A DNA stretch of 64,000 nucleotides, from contig CALUIV010000006.1 in NCBI GenBank assembly GCA_944320775.1, positions 1-64,000 of the forward strand. Reading direction: 5' to 3'. Under the pieces are notes generated by a model. It saw nothing but the letters and a program-made list of their open reading frames with translations. It made no database searches and was not told the origin of the DNA. How positions within the stretch are numbered: position 1 is the first letter of the stretch; each line of letters starts with the position of its first letter. Of the stretch, positions 27,437 through 36,077 are shown in pieces. This DNA is from an uncultured Paraprevotella sp. (GTDB taxonomy: Bacteria > Bacteroidota > Bacteroidia > Bacteroidales > Bacteroidaceae). A program made the position numbers and the translations under genes.

Positions 27437-28267
27437 TTACAATTTTAACAATCGTTTTAAAAGCAGATCAACTGATACCTGTTTATATTTTGAAGAGATT
27501 TGTGTACGTCCGGCCCAATTATCGTCCTGTTTTAAAGAAGAGAAGGACAAGGTAGCCTTCATCGGCCGTTCCATACCATTCAGTTGTAAAACCATTTGCC
27601 CCGGAAAAGTCGCCTTATCTACTGTTTTATAATTATTATAATCCCACGACAATCCTAAAGATCCAGACGATTTTGTGTCAGTAAATTCCACTCGACGGGT
27701 CTCACCCTCAGGTCTACCCAATGTAAAGCTCAATCCGGTGTGTTTCAAATCCTGCAATTGCAGGATCAATTGATCATCTGAAGAATCTGATAATAAAACA
27801 AAATCAGAAAGCGAAACATCTTCTCCACGCCCGGGAACAAACAAACGCCCCCAAAACAAAGCCTGTAATGTCTTGAAGTCGAGCCCCGCACGTTCTAAAA
27901 AAGCCTGTTCCCGATAAGTTGTCTTTACATATTGTTTTCCCAGCCGGTCAAGAACCAATATATAATCTGGAGTAATTTCCAAACGAGCCACTTCAACAAA
28001 AAAAGCTGATAATGAAATCTGAATCACATCATCCCGTTTCATACGCAAAGTTCCACCTACCGACAATTCCTTACCGTCGGACAGAAGCGTAACATTTAAT
28101 TTCGCAGACAAAGCGTTTAATCCTTCTCGAGCCTTGAGATTTTTATCTATAAGTTCTGCTACATTGTCTTTTTCACGCCCTTGTTGAACCGACTTAGTCG
28201 AACGACAAGCCGCCAAGGAAGCCAGAATAAAAACAAATACTATATAATTTAATAGTTTTTTCTTCAT
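27437..28267 (-). CDS. DUF4292 lipoprotein
   Basis: This 276-residue predicted lipoprotein has a signal ending in SLAAC with lipidation at that Cys. The body is predicted beta-rich (LSVGGTLRMKRDDVIQISLS, VARLEITPDYILVLDR), resembling LolA/LolB-like folds. DUF4292 is Bacteroidetes-specific. Its ATG overlaps the stop of the TPR lipoprotein by 4 bp (ATGA), and EnvC starts 2 bp downstream, so the three are translationally coupled. The longer frame starting at 28378 lies within the TPR gene and is rejected. A role in outer-membrane lipoprotein or lipid handling is inference from fold. Confidence 0.85.
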   Translation of the reverse strand: MKKKLLNYIVFVFILASLAACRSTKSVQQGREKDNVAELIDKNLKAREGLNALSAKLNVTLLSDGKELSVGGTLRMKRDDVIQISLSAFFVEVARLEITPDYILVLDRLGKQYVKTTYREQAFLERAGLDFKTLQALFWGRLFVPGRGEDVSLSDFVLLSDSSDDQLILQLQDLKHTGLSFTLGRPEGETRRVEFTDTKSSGSLGLSWDYNNYKTVDKATFPGQMVLQLNGMERPMKATLSFSSLKQDDNWAGRTQISSKYKQVSVDLLLKRLLKL

Positions 28268-30057
28268 TCGTAATATTTTCTGTTCCGTATTTTCTTGTCC
28301 AACAAATCTGTCGTTCCGCCTAATTCCTTCGCTTTCTTCCAGTAAACCAGAGCCTGATCTATTTCTCCACATTGACAATAAATATCACCAGCATGCTCTA
28401 AAACCCCACCACTAAGTTTTCGATCATCACCAGAATCCGCATCAGACGTTTCTTCAGCATACTCTAAAACCTTGTCAATATACAAACGGGCTTCCGTATA
28501 TTTTCCTTTGATAAAAAGGATCCAAGCATAAGTATCTAAATATGTTATATTGTCAGGTTCTGCCTGTATTGTTTTATAACTCATTTCTTCGGCTTTATCC
28601 AAATCTTTTTTGTCTAAAGAAAGAAAATACGCATAGTTATTCAAACATCCCAAATTATTCGGATTATACACCAAAGAAGAATCATAAACCGCATATGCTT
28701 CTGTATTACGGCCTTGATCGTGATACAAATCCCCTAAAATGGAAAACATGTCTGACACAATCTCTGCATCGCTGTCCGATTTAATTCGACGTACCCCCGC
28801 TTCAAAAGCAGCAATGGCAGCATCCTCCTGATCGGTCTGATAATCAGCTAACCCTTGATAATAATAAAATGGCAATTCATCTGGATAATGTGTTGTTCCT
28901 ATTCGACACAGCCGAGATATTTCTGCAAAATTCAAACTGCGAATATTAATCTGCAACAATTGCAGCAAAGCCCCTTTATTATCGGGCTCCAAAGCTAGAA
29001 TACGATAAAAAGCATCAGCTAACAGTTCCGGAGAAACTTTCTTTAAATCCAAATACGAAGCATATAACTGCAACATATTCAAATCAGTTTGAGGCCGATC
29101 CAAAATTCTGCGGAAAACATGCATCACAACGGAAGTGTCGGCTTTTGCATTCTCTTGTTCAATAATAAACGACCGCATCACACGTACCCGTGTCGCCTCA
29201 TCTGTACGTTCACCATAAAGCAGAGAATCCAGGCAAGTCTGATATAAAGAATCGTTCTTCGTCTGTTTATAATAATCCAAAATAGCAAAACGCAACGAAG
29301 TATTATCCGGATCAATCCGAGCTACTTCATCAAATACTATTTTTGCCTTATCCATATGTCCCAACAACATATATTGACTAGCAATCAAAACACGATAAGA
29401 CAAATCATTCGGATGATCAGCAGCTAATTGTTCCAGCTCCTGAAAAGCCTTATCCTCGTTTTTAAGCTCAATGTACATCTGGAACTTTTGCAGACTGATT
29501 CGTACATCTCTTCCTTCTAGAGTCTCAATACGATTCAATGCATCGATTGCTTTCTGATATTCCTGACGTTCTTGATACAAGTTAACCAACTGACCAAGTA
29601 TATCCGAACGATTCGGATTTATTTCTGCCATTTTTTCCAAACATGGTAGTGCTTGTTCTACTTCACTCCGAGAAAGATAATATGAAGCCAAAGTTTCCAA
29701 ATACCAAATATTCCCTGGTTCCAGGGATGAAGCATCCTGTAACAAACGTACTCCTTCCTCACGTTCGTTCATATAAATCGCATACAGGCCTAATTCATAA
29801 AGAACTTCCCCTGCATTAGGATTTAACTCTCTACAATGCTGCAGCAGATCATAAGCCGCATCATGATTTCCCAAGACCTTTTGCTTGACTGCTTCAACAT
29901 AATAATAGTCGAAACGTCGTTTGGCCTCAATAGCTTCATCGGACAAGGCGTTCGCTTTCCGTACCGACATCAAACGTCCAGTTGAGCCACATCCCACCAT
30001 AAAAATGGAAAGCAGCAAAAAAAGAACTGATCTAAATAAATTTCCTACCTGTTTCAT
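28264..30057 (-). CDS. Tetratricopeptide-repeat lipoprotein
   Basis: This 597-residue lipoprotein has a signal peptide with lipobox MVGC and then about a dozen TPR-like helical repeats across the whole length (for example [33 protein letters not shown]). TPR proteins act as scaffolds, and this one would sit in the periplasm, most likely on the inner face of the outer membrane. The ATG at 30057 overlaps the dut stop by 4 bp. It is part of a conserved Bacteroidales operon with dut, DUF4292 and EnvC. Confidence 0.88.
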   Translation of the reverse strand: MKQVGNLFRSVLFLLLSIFMVGCGSTGRLMSVRKANALSDEAIEAKRRFDYYYVEAVKQKVLGNHDAAYDLLQHCRELNPNAGEVLYELGLYAIYMNEREEGVRLLQDASSLEPGNIWYLETLASYYLSRSEVEQALPCLEKMAEINPNRSDILGQLVNLYQERQEYQKAIDALNRIETLEGRDVRISLQKFQMYIELKNEDKAFQELEQLAADHPNDLSYRVLIASQYMLLGHMDKAKIVFDEVARIDPDNTSLRFAILDYYKQTKNDSLYQTCLDSLLYGERTDEATRVRVMRSFIIEQENAKADTSVVMHVFRRILDRPQTDLNMLQLYASYLDLKKVSPELLADAFYRILALEPDNKGALLQLLQINIRSLNFAEISRLCRIGTTHYPDELPFYYYQGLADYQTDQEDAAIAAFEAGVRRIKSDSDAEIVSDMFSILGDLYHDQGRNTEAYAVYDSSLVYNPNNLGCLNNYAYFLSLDKKDLDKAEEMSYKTIQAEPDNITYLDTYAWILFIKGKYTEARLYIDKVLEYAEETSDADSGDDRKLSGGVLEHAGDIYCQCGEIDQALVYWKKAKELGGTTDLLDKKIRNRKYYE

Positions 30058-30488
30058 TGACACCCAGAATGACCGAAGCCACCGGCCCCGCGTTCGGTTT
30101 CGTCCAACATATCTACCTGTTCCCATACAACTTGCTCATGACGGGCTACAACCATCTGTGCAATCCGTTCTCCATCTTGAATAACAAAAGTTTCAGAAGA
30201 GAGATTGATTAAAATAACACAGACTTCACCACGATAATCAGCATCAATAGTACCTGGAGCATTCAATACCGTGATCCCTTTTTTCAAAGCCAATCCACTT
30301 CGAGGACGTACCTGTGCCTCAGTTCCTTGCGGCAAAGCAATAAAAAGTCCGGTCGGAACCAAACAACGCTGCATTGGTTCCAATAAAATGGGAGCATCCA
30401 GATTGGCACGCAAATCCATTCCTGCCGAAAACAATGTAGCATAAGCAGGTAACGGATGATGTGATTTATTCACAATACGTATATTCAT
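30054..30488 (-). CDS. dut: Deoxyuridine 5'-triphosphate nucleotidohydrolase
   Basis: dUTPase removes dUTP and supplies dUMP for thymidylate. The 144-residue protein has all five trimeric-dUTPase motifs: [41 protein letters not shown], and the C-terminal [10 protein letters not shown]. The start is set to the ATG at 30488. A longer frame from 30515 would start at or before the predicted transcription start, just below the -7 box at 30517-30524, and the shorter form has the normal family length. It opens the operon with the TPR lipoprotein. Confidence 0.96.
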   Translation of the reverse strand: MNIRIVNKSHHPLPAYATLFSAGMDLRANLDAPILLEPMQRCLVPTGLFIALPQGTEAQVRPRSGLALKKGITVLNAPGTIDADYRGEVCVILINLSSETFVIQDGERIAQMVVARHEQVVWEQVDMLDETERGAGGFGHSGCQ

Positions 30489-30516
30489 GAGTTTCTTCCT
30501 GTTTTTGATTAACATG

Positions 30517-30524
30517 CAAAAATA
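30517..30524 (-). promoter_or_regulatory. -7 promoter box of the dut operon
   Basis: TATTTTTG on the minus strand, 28 bp before the dut ATG. It decides against the upstream ATG at 30515. Confidence 0.65.
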
Positions 30525-30588
30525 GCCATTTCTTGTCTATTTCCTTTTGTTTTTCACGAAAATGATAGTTTACCTAATCATTTTACAT

Positions 30589-30596
30589 TACTTTTG
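30589..30596 (+). promoter_or_regulatory. -7 promoter box of dgt
   Basis: TACTTTTG at 30589-30596. The longest dgt frame begins at a TTG inside this box, so the ATG at 30642 is used. Confidence 0.65.
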
Positions 30597-30641
30597 CATT
30601 TAAGTTATCCCGATAGTAGAACGACTAAACAAAAATCCATT

Positions 30642-31997
30642 ATGAATTGGAAACAACTTCTGTCAAACAAACGACTTGGTTTAGAAAATATGTACGAAAT
30701 TAAAAAAGACGACCGGACTGAGTTTCAGAGGGATTATGACCGGTTAATTTTTTCTGCACCATTCCGACGCCTACAGAACAAGACACAGGTTTTTCCACTC
30801 CCCGGAAGTATTTTCGTACACAATCGCCTGACACACAGTCTTGAAGTTTCCAGTGTCGGACGTTCACTTGGTAATGATGTTTCCCGAATACTAATCCAAA
30901 AACATCCCGAATTAGCAGAGAGCCATCTCACAGAAATGGGGGCAATCGTATCTGCAGCCTGTTTAGCTCACGATTTAGGAAATCCGCCATTTGGTCATTC
31001 AGGCGAGCAAGCTATTGGCACCTATTTCAGCGAAGGGAAAGGATTATGGCTCAAAGATTACAAGAATACCGAAAACGGAGATCGAATCTCAAGCCTTCAA
31101 TGGAACGACCTGATTCATTTTGAAGGTAATGCCAATGCATTCCGTCTGTTAACGCATCATTTTCAAGGACGCCGTAAAGGAGGATTCGTCATGACTTATT
31201 CTACATTGGCATCTATTGTAAAATATCCATTTTCATCATCCTTAGCCGGAAACCATGCTAAATTTGGATTTTTCCAAAGCGAAATGGAAGATTACTGTAA
31301 AATAGCCGATGAATTAGGTATTATTCGACTAGACAGTCCACAAGGCAGTCTTAAGTTTGCCCGATACCCATTAGTCTATTTAGTCGAGGCTGCCGACGAC
31401 ATCTGTTATCAGATTATGGACATTGAAGATGCCCACAAACTAAAGATTCTCACAACAACGGAAACGCAAGATTTATTAATGGGATTTTTTACCGAAGAAC
31501 GCAAAGAAAAAATCCGCAAAGTCATGTCACTGATCAGTGACAGCAATGAACAAATTGTCTATCTCCGTTCATGTGCAATCGGTTGTTTGGAACGGGAGTG
31601 CGTCCGCATTTTTACCGAACATGAAGAAGAAATTCTAAACGGAACATTTGAAGGCTCTTTAATCCAACATATCGATGATCTTCCTAGGAAAGCCTATCAG
31701 ACTTGTTCGGATACAGCCTACGAACGCATTTACAGAAGCAAAGACGTCGTCGATATCGAATTAGCCGGTTTCCAAGTTATTACCACTCTCATCGACCTCA
31801 TGCTCGATGCTGTAACCCACCCGGAGAGAGCTTATTCCCGACTGCTGATGAACCGAGTATCACAACAATATGAGATCCAAGCTCCCAAACTTTACGACCG
31901 TGTCATGGCCGTACTCGACTATATTTCAGGAATGACAGATGTTTATGCTTTAGATTTATACAGAAAAATCAATGGAATAAATCTGCCCAATATCTAA
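30642..31997 (+). CDS. dgt: dGTP triphosphohydrolase
   Basis: This HD-domain enzyme of 451 residues hydrolyses dGTP (or other dNTPs) to nucleoside and triphosphate. The HD metal-binding residues lie in NRLTHSLEVSSVGRS and CLAHDLGNPPFGHSGE; a further conserved segment is YLVEAADDICYQIMD with the last Asp ligand. N-terminal RTEFQRDYDRLIFSAPFRRLQNKTQVF fits the family. Its last codons form one arm of a 16-bp inverted repeat. It is divergent to dut, so two genes of dNTP pool control share one intergenic region. Confidence 0.95.
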   Translation: MNWKQLLSNKRLGLENMYEIKKDDRTEFQRDYDRLIFSAPFRRLQNKTQVFPLPGSIFVHNRLTHSLEVSSVGRSLGNDVSRILIQKHPELAESHLTEMGAIVSAACLAHDLGNPPFGHSGEQAIGTYFSEGKGLWLKDYKNTENGDRISSLQWNDLIHFEGNANAFRLLTHHFQGRRKGGFVMTYSTLASIVKYPFSSSLAGNHAKFGFFQSEMEDYCKIADELGIIRLDSPQGSLKFARYPLVYLVEAADDICYQIMDIEDAHKLKILTTTETQDLLMGFFTEERKEKIRKVMSLISDSNEQIVYLRSCAIGCLERECVRIFTEHEEEILNGTFEGSLIQHIDDLPRKAYQTCSDTAYERIYRSKDVVDIELAGFQVITTLIDLMLDAVTHPERAYSRLLMNRVSQQYEIQAPKLYDRVMAVLDYISGMTDVYALDLYRKINGINLPNI

Positions 31998-32019
31998 TGC
32001 GGCGATTTATTCCATTGAT
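31968..32019. repeat. 16-bp perfect inverted repeat across the dgt stop
   Basis: ATCAATGGAATAAATC (31968-31983) inside the last codons of dgt is repeated perfectly inverted at 32004-32019, between the convergent dgt and acyltransferase genes. There is no T-run, so it may act as an RNA-end stabiliser or a terminator lacking a U-tract. Confidence 0.7.
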
Positions 32020-32052
32020 CAAACTTGCTCCCCACAAACAACTTCAGCAAGA

Positions 32053-33045
32053 TTATTTCTTGTCCGTTTCGTAGATTAATTTGTTAGCTCCTGAAGTAAA
32101 AAAGACATCATTAGGATGTTTTTTGGCAAACGAATCAATATGACGGATACGTTTTTCAGTTAAAATCTCATCGACTGCAATTAAAATACCTGTCTCCTCA
32201 ACATCACCAAAACCGTTATTAATAGCTGTCCCAAACATACGCATTGTAGGCGACAACCCCATATAAGCATTCACCAAAGGAGGAATATTAAATCCCAATT
32301 TCCGGATTTCAGAATTTAAGATGCGATAATCTTCTTTAAAATCATCTTTACAGAACAATTTCTCTAGCACTTTTTCATCTGTTTCTATCTTCAGGGGAGT
32401 AACAGGAATGACCAATCCTTCCTTATCGCCAAAATGTTTGTTCAGGAAATAAAGAATCATATCCCGACCAAACCGATGATACGACGGATACATCGTCATC
32501 TTACCAAAAAAATATTTCACATTGGTCTTCACCACTGTCAGGGCACCTAAACCATCCCAAAGATTATCCAAAGCAAAAAGCCCCTTGGAGCCAGCACGCG
32601 TACTCTGATATTCCAATGTTACAAACGAACGGCCCAATTCAATCGTATATGGCATGTATTCCTCCATAAACTTCTTCGAGAAGCGGAACATATGCGATGT
32701 CGCCAGTTTAGGCTGCCCATCAGCATCAACCTGAACATTAGAACCTAAAATATACCGATAGCCTCCTAAAATTTCTTCCGCATCCGGATTCCAGACAATA
32801 AGTTGTTTATAAGGATTCTCCATGGTATCAAACTCGTCGAGATCAAGCGCCTTGCCCGTACCACCACCTGCAGCACGAAATGCAATCTCGCGCAACCGTC
32901 CGATCTCACGCACCACATTCGGAGCATTTTGCCAAGTAACAATATAAATCTCATTATTACTTTTGTTTGTAAAACGCAACCTCTTGTCTTCCGTTAATTC
33001 TGCCTTTAGAAGCTCTCTGCCGACAGGAGCAATGATTTCTTCCAT
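32053..33045 (-). CDS. glsB: N-acyltransferase of glycine-lipid synthesis (GNAT-like)
   Basis: This 330-residue protein has a GNAT-type acyltransferase fold (hemolysin-like/OlsB-like), with ELGRSFVTLEYQS, LWDGLGALTV and GYRYILGS segments. In Bacteroides thetaiotaomicron the homologous protein GlsB N-acylates glycine to give commendamide, the first step of glycine lipids. Identification rests on this fold and on the adjacent PlsC-like gene, which matches the glsA-glsB pair. The gene starts 42 bp after the upstream acyltransferase, in the same operon. The product is probably membrane-associated. Confidence 0.75.
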   Translation of the reverse strand: MEEIIAPVGRELLKAELTEDKRLRFTNKSNNEIYIVTWQNAPNVVREIGRLREIAFRAAGGGTGKALDLDEFDTMENPYKQLIVWNPDAEEILGGYRYILGSNVQVDADGQPKLATSHMFRFSKKFMEEYMPYTIELGRSFVTLEYQSTRAGSKGLFALDNLWDGLGALTVVKTNVKYFFGKMTMYPSYHRFGRDMILYFLNKHFGDKEGLVIPVTPLKIETDEKVLEKLFCKDDFKEDYRILNSEIRKLGFNIPPLVNAYMGLSPTMRMFGTAINNGFGDVEETGILIAVDEILTEKRIRHIDSFAKKHPNDVFFTSGANKLIYETDKK

Positions 33046-33087
33046 ATAAATCGTTCTTTATGCTTTTACTCTTTTTCTGTTCTCTTT

Positions 33088-33912
33088 TTATTTCAGCTGA
33101 TAAACTTCATCCTGCACATAAGAAGCCCACTGAGCAGCTGTCTTTGATTTATCAAATGTTTGCCATGGAATTGGTTTTCCCACAATAACCTGATAATGGC
33201 CATGTTGACTTCTAAACATTTCATCAGGCAACAGTAACATAGCAAAATTAAACTTTAAACGCAACGCCTTACATATATTTGCAATCTTATAAAAGCGGGG
33301 TGAATTCTGCCCAACAAAATGAATCGGAACAACATCACGTTGCGTTTCAACACTCTTTGTTATAAACGTCTTTTTCCAAGGAATATCACGAATAAGCCCT
33401 TGATTATTTTTACGCGAACACAAACCGGCAGGAAACATAATTATGTGATCTTCCGAGTGAAAACCCGCCTCAACTATTTGAGGAAAATTACGCGCCTGCT
33501 TGCCGATTTTATTGATCGGTATACACAATGGAGCAAGTCCGTTTAGATTCATCAACAAATCATTTACAAGATATTTGATATGTCCATCAAATTTCCGCCC
33601 CAACACCATTCCTAAAGTAACACCGTCAATTGCCCCAAGTGGATGATTACTAACAAAAGTATACCTTTTCCCCGGTTCTGCAGAAAGATTCTCCAAACCT
33701 TTTACATCCACCTGAACATCCAAATACTTCAGGCAATGTTCACAGAAATCCACGCCGACATATCCTTGACGCAAATAGGCATTAATAAAATCTTGATGAA
33801 TCAGCCGTTTCAGGCCCTTCACTAAAAAACCGGGTATATATTTTGTTTTTTTGCCCGCCCGGCTACGAATAATCTTCTCTATATCGATCTCCGTGATAGA
33901 ATGATTCTGCAT
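33088..33912 (-). CDS. glsA: O-acyltransferase of glycine-lipid synthesis (PlsC-like)
   Basis: This 274-residue lysophospholipid-acyltransferase-family protein has the acyltransferase signature as SNHPLGAIDG (block I, an HxxxxD-type motif) and FPAGLCSRK (block III-like). GlsA of Bacteroides O-acylates N-acyl-glycine to form the diacylated glycine lipid, and the pairing with the GNAT gene downstream supports that role. The start is the ATG at 33912, because a longer frame begins upstream of the TATTTTTG promoter box at 33940-33947. It is probably inner-membrane-associated. Confidence 0.75.
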   Translation of the reverse strand: MQNHSITEIDIEKIIRSRAGKKTKYIPGFLVKGLKRLIHQDFINAYLRQGYVGVDFCEHCLKYLDVQVDVKGLENLSAEPGKRYTFVSNHPLGAIDGVTLGMVLGRKFDGHIKYLVNDLLMNLNGLAPLCIPINKIGKQARNFPQIVEAGFHSEDHIIMFPAGLCSRKNNQGLIRDIPWKKTFITKSVETQRDVVPIHFVGQNSPRFYKIANICKALRLKFNFAMLLLPDEMFRSQHGHYQVIVGKPIPWQTFDKSKTAAQWASYVQDEVYQLK

Positions 33913-33939
33913 ATTTCCACAAAATTTTTTTCCAAGATA

Positions 33940-33947
33940 CAAAAATA
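33940..33947 (-). promoter_or_regulatory. -7 promoter box of the glycine-lipid operon
   Basis: TATTTTTG on the minus strand, 27 bp before the chosen ATG. It excludes the in-frame ATG at 33981. Confidence 0.65.
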
Positions 33948-33988
33948 GTCTATCTGAACGAAACCGACGAATAATCAACAAAAAAAAT

Positions 33989-34372
33989 CTAGGAAATGGT
34001 CACTTTCGTATTATTTATATAATACGTACCCCGTGGCAAACCGTTGATCCAGTTTGTTCCTTTGTTCAGTTTAAAGACTCCATAAAAAGTTCCTCCTGCA
34101 TTATATACAGGCAAAACTTGATTAAATTTACTGGTCACATGCAGGGTCTTTCCCCGTACTTTTATTTGTACGGGGAAAGCAGAGTGTACCATTTTTGTTT
34201 TCATCACATTGCTTCCCTCACCGATTGTGGTATTCCGATAAATTTGAATCGTATCATTGCCTTGTGCAGCAGGAACTGCATCAAAACCCTGAACACCCAA
34301 GCCAAATATAAAAGCGAGAAGCAACAGGCATATTTCACGCAAACTATTTACAAAAATTTTATTTCTATCCAT
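33989..34372 (-). CDS. Small secreted protein with a T9SS-like C-terminal strand
   Basis: This 127-residue protein has a hydrophobic signal (about residues 12-28, LLLLAFIFGLGVQG) and a short mature part. The last ~60 residues read VLPVYNAGGTFYGVFKLNKG, then GLPRGTYYINNTKVTIS, which parallels the C-terminal tails of the larger proteins at 46456 and 48664. It therefore looks like a nearly bare sorting-domain protein. The start at 34372 is preferred over 34393, which lies at the -7 box. I do not recognise a family. Confidence 0.65.
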   Translation of the reverse strand: MDRNKIFVNSLREICLLLLAFIFGLGVQGFDAVPAAQGNDTIQIYRNTTIGEGSNVMKTKMVHSAFPVQIKVRGKTLHVTSKFNQVLPVYNAGGTFYGVFKLNKGTNWINGLPRGTYYINNTKVTIS

Positions 34373-34390
34373 AATCTTCTTAAAACTATG

Positions 34391-34398
34391 CAAAAATA
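34391..34398 (-). promoter_or_regulatory. -7 promoter box of the small secreted protein
   Basis: TATTTTTG on the minus strand, 18 bp upstream of the chosen ATG at 34372. Confidence 0.55.
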
Positions 34399-34475
34399 AG
34401 TAATTCTATTCAAAAAACAAAAGATTCTGCTTCTTTTTTATATAAAAGACTATGGCATGAACCACACGTTACGGT

Positions 34476-34646
34476 TTAATCCCAAATAGAGCCGAATCCT
34501 TCCTGATTGGAACAGCCAGAAACCACTTGAGCATCATGGTCTATCTCAATAGATATTTTTTGTTCACCACTACTCGCCAATAATGCATGTGTTTCTACTG
34601 TAATCAGTTTTACTTGAGGCTTTATATACTTTCTCATAAGCTTCAT
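34476..34646 (-). CDS. 56-residue peptide coupled to the upstream T9SS-tailed protein
   Basis: An ATG at 34646 overlaps the TGA of the 390-residue upstream protein (ATGA), opening a 56-codon frame to a TAA at 34476. The peptide begins KLMRKYIKPQVKLITVETH, then ALLASSG, then an acidic stretch and a C-terminal GCSNQEGF. Short proteins with a KYIKP start and an LLASSG-like turn recur in Bacteroidales genomes but are usually missed by gene callers. The LLAxSG junction resembles leader-peptide cleavage sites; whether it is processed is unknown. Coupled translation argues that it is real. Confidence 0.7.
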   Translation of the reverse strand: MKLMRKYIKPQVKLITVETHALLASSGEQKISIEIDHDAQVVSGCSNQEGFGSIWD

Positions 34647-35815
34647 TTTTTTATTTTCTTTCCATTAACAATATAAATACCCGACTTCAAATTTGAGTAC
34701 CAGTCCGGACTAGAAGTTTTCATCAAGAGTTTACCTGACAGAGAATAAATCTGCAATGTTTCACCCGGTTCACACTGCAAAGCTTCAACCGTTGTTGTAC
34801 CATTATGCTGGGGCAAAGAAAAACGCAAAGCAGCAAACGGAATTTCTGTAGTCAATTCTGGAACTGCATCCAAATCGATATAAGCTCCATTTTGTATCAA
34901 ACTGGATCCTTTTGCACATTTCACAAAACGGTCTTGATACAGAACATATTTCCCTGTCAGTTCGTTACCATCAGTAATTCCTGCAAAACTTCCAGTCATC
35001 CCATTAGTTACTACAGGTTCAGTTTTTCTTTCTCCACTATACAACACAGAAACAGTCTGCCCCCCTTCCTGTCGCTTCAACAAATAGGATTTTCCGGCAT
35101 CCAACCGCGAACAAGGTCCTTCAAAAACGAGTTGAGTTACTTGTCCCGTTTTATCTACAACCTTACCGAGCAATGCATAAAACTCTGCTCCAGAGATATC
35201 TGCAACCGAAGCGACATTACGCGACGGACAAAAAGTACTATAAAGATACTCAGTATCATAATGACGATACCAACCATCATAAATAGGATTGTCAGTTACA
35301 GGAAAATACTTATTCGGTTCTTTCTCATATGAAGACAAAGGAACATACGCAACCATCCAAGTATCACCATTATGATAAACAAACATCCCATTATTAACAA
35401 AACTTGCATTATTAAACCGCCAAACATATCGTTTATGTTCTATATCCAACCAATAACGTTCCCATGAGTCTGGAATCTCATCATCCAAATTATCATTAAT
35501 TATCAGATAAAAAGAATTTGCCGGAAATAAATATTTATAATCTGAAGTATGTATCCGATTACCTTCAATAATCCAATTACCCGCATCAATTTGTTCCTCT
35601 GGAAGTATTATTTTCCCATCTATAAAGCCAACATGAAGTACTTGTATTCGACTATAACCCGTATGTTTCACCGTTGGTACCACATACCAGTTACCATTCA
35701 CTTCGGCAGCTAACGCCGTACCGATGGGACCAACATTTTCCTGTGCAAATACGCCACATGAGAAAAACAATAAATATAGTCCCATAAAACTATTTACTAA
35801 CTTTCTTTTTTTCAT
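34643..35815 (-). CDS. Secreted protein with T9SS type-A-like C-terminal tail
   Basis: This 390-residue exported protein has a signal peptide (hydrophobic FMGLYLLFFSCGVFAQ). The middle is a beta-rich region of unknown fold, with many Tyr/Trp residues. The C-terminal ~70 residues, from about 320, fit the Por/T9SS type-A sorting domain: VEALQCEPGETLQIYSLSG, then LKSGIYIVNGKKIKK at the end. Its stop overlaps the start of the 56-residue peptide. It is divergent to the membrane regulator at 36078. Function unknown. Confidence 0.75.
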   Translation of the reverse strand: MKKRKLVNSFMGLYLLFFSCGVFAQENVGPIGTALAAEVNGNWYVVPTVKHTGYSRIQVLHVGFIDGKIILPEEQIDAGNWIIEGNRIHTSDYKYLFPANSFYLIINDNLDDEIPDSWERYWLDIEHKRYVWRFNNASFVNNGMFVYHNGDTWMVAYVPLSSYEKEPNKYFPVTDNPIYDGWYRHYDTEYLYSTFCPSRNVASVADISGAEFYALLGKVVDKTGQVTQLVFEGPCSRLDAGKSYLLKRQEGGQTVSVLYSGERKTEPVVTNGMTGSFAGITDGNELTGKYVLYQDRFVKCAKGSSLIQNGAYIDLDAVPELTTEIPFAALRFSLPQHNGTTTVEALQCEPGETLQIYSLSGKLLMKTSSPDWYSNLKSGIYIVNGKKIKK

Positions 35816-36063
35816 TCCACCTTCATTTTATATAAATATTAAACTTAAGGTTACTGCAGTACCACTATTTTTCAAACGTTCATCACAAACATATTAAAAC
35901 ATTTTTATATATGCAAATTTTAATCTATTTTATTTCAAAATAAATTAAATACTACTTAAAATAGAAAAACACCATAATAAAACTTGAGATTACAAGCAGA
36001 CAAGCACACCTATATTAAATAAATATTAACGTAAAAAAGAAAAACTATCCTGCCAAAAACCCG

Positions 36064-36071
36064 TATTTTTG
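36064..36071 (+). promoter_or_regulatory. -7 promoter box immediately before the regulator ATG
   Basis: TATTTTTG ends six bases before the ATG at 36078, so the transcript would have almost no leader. The longest frame starts at a TTG inside this box. Confidence 0.6.
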
Positions 36072-36077
36072 CAGCGT

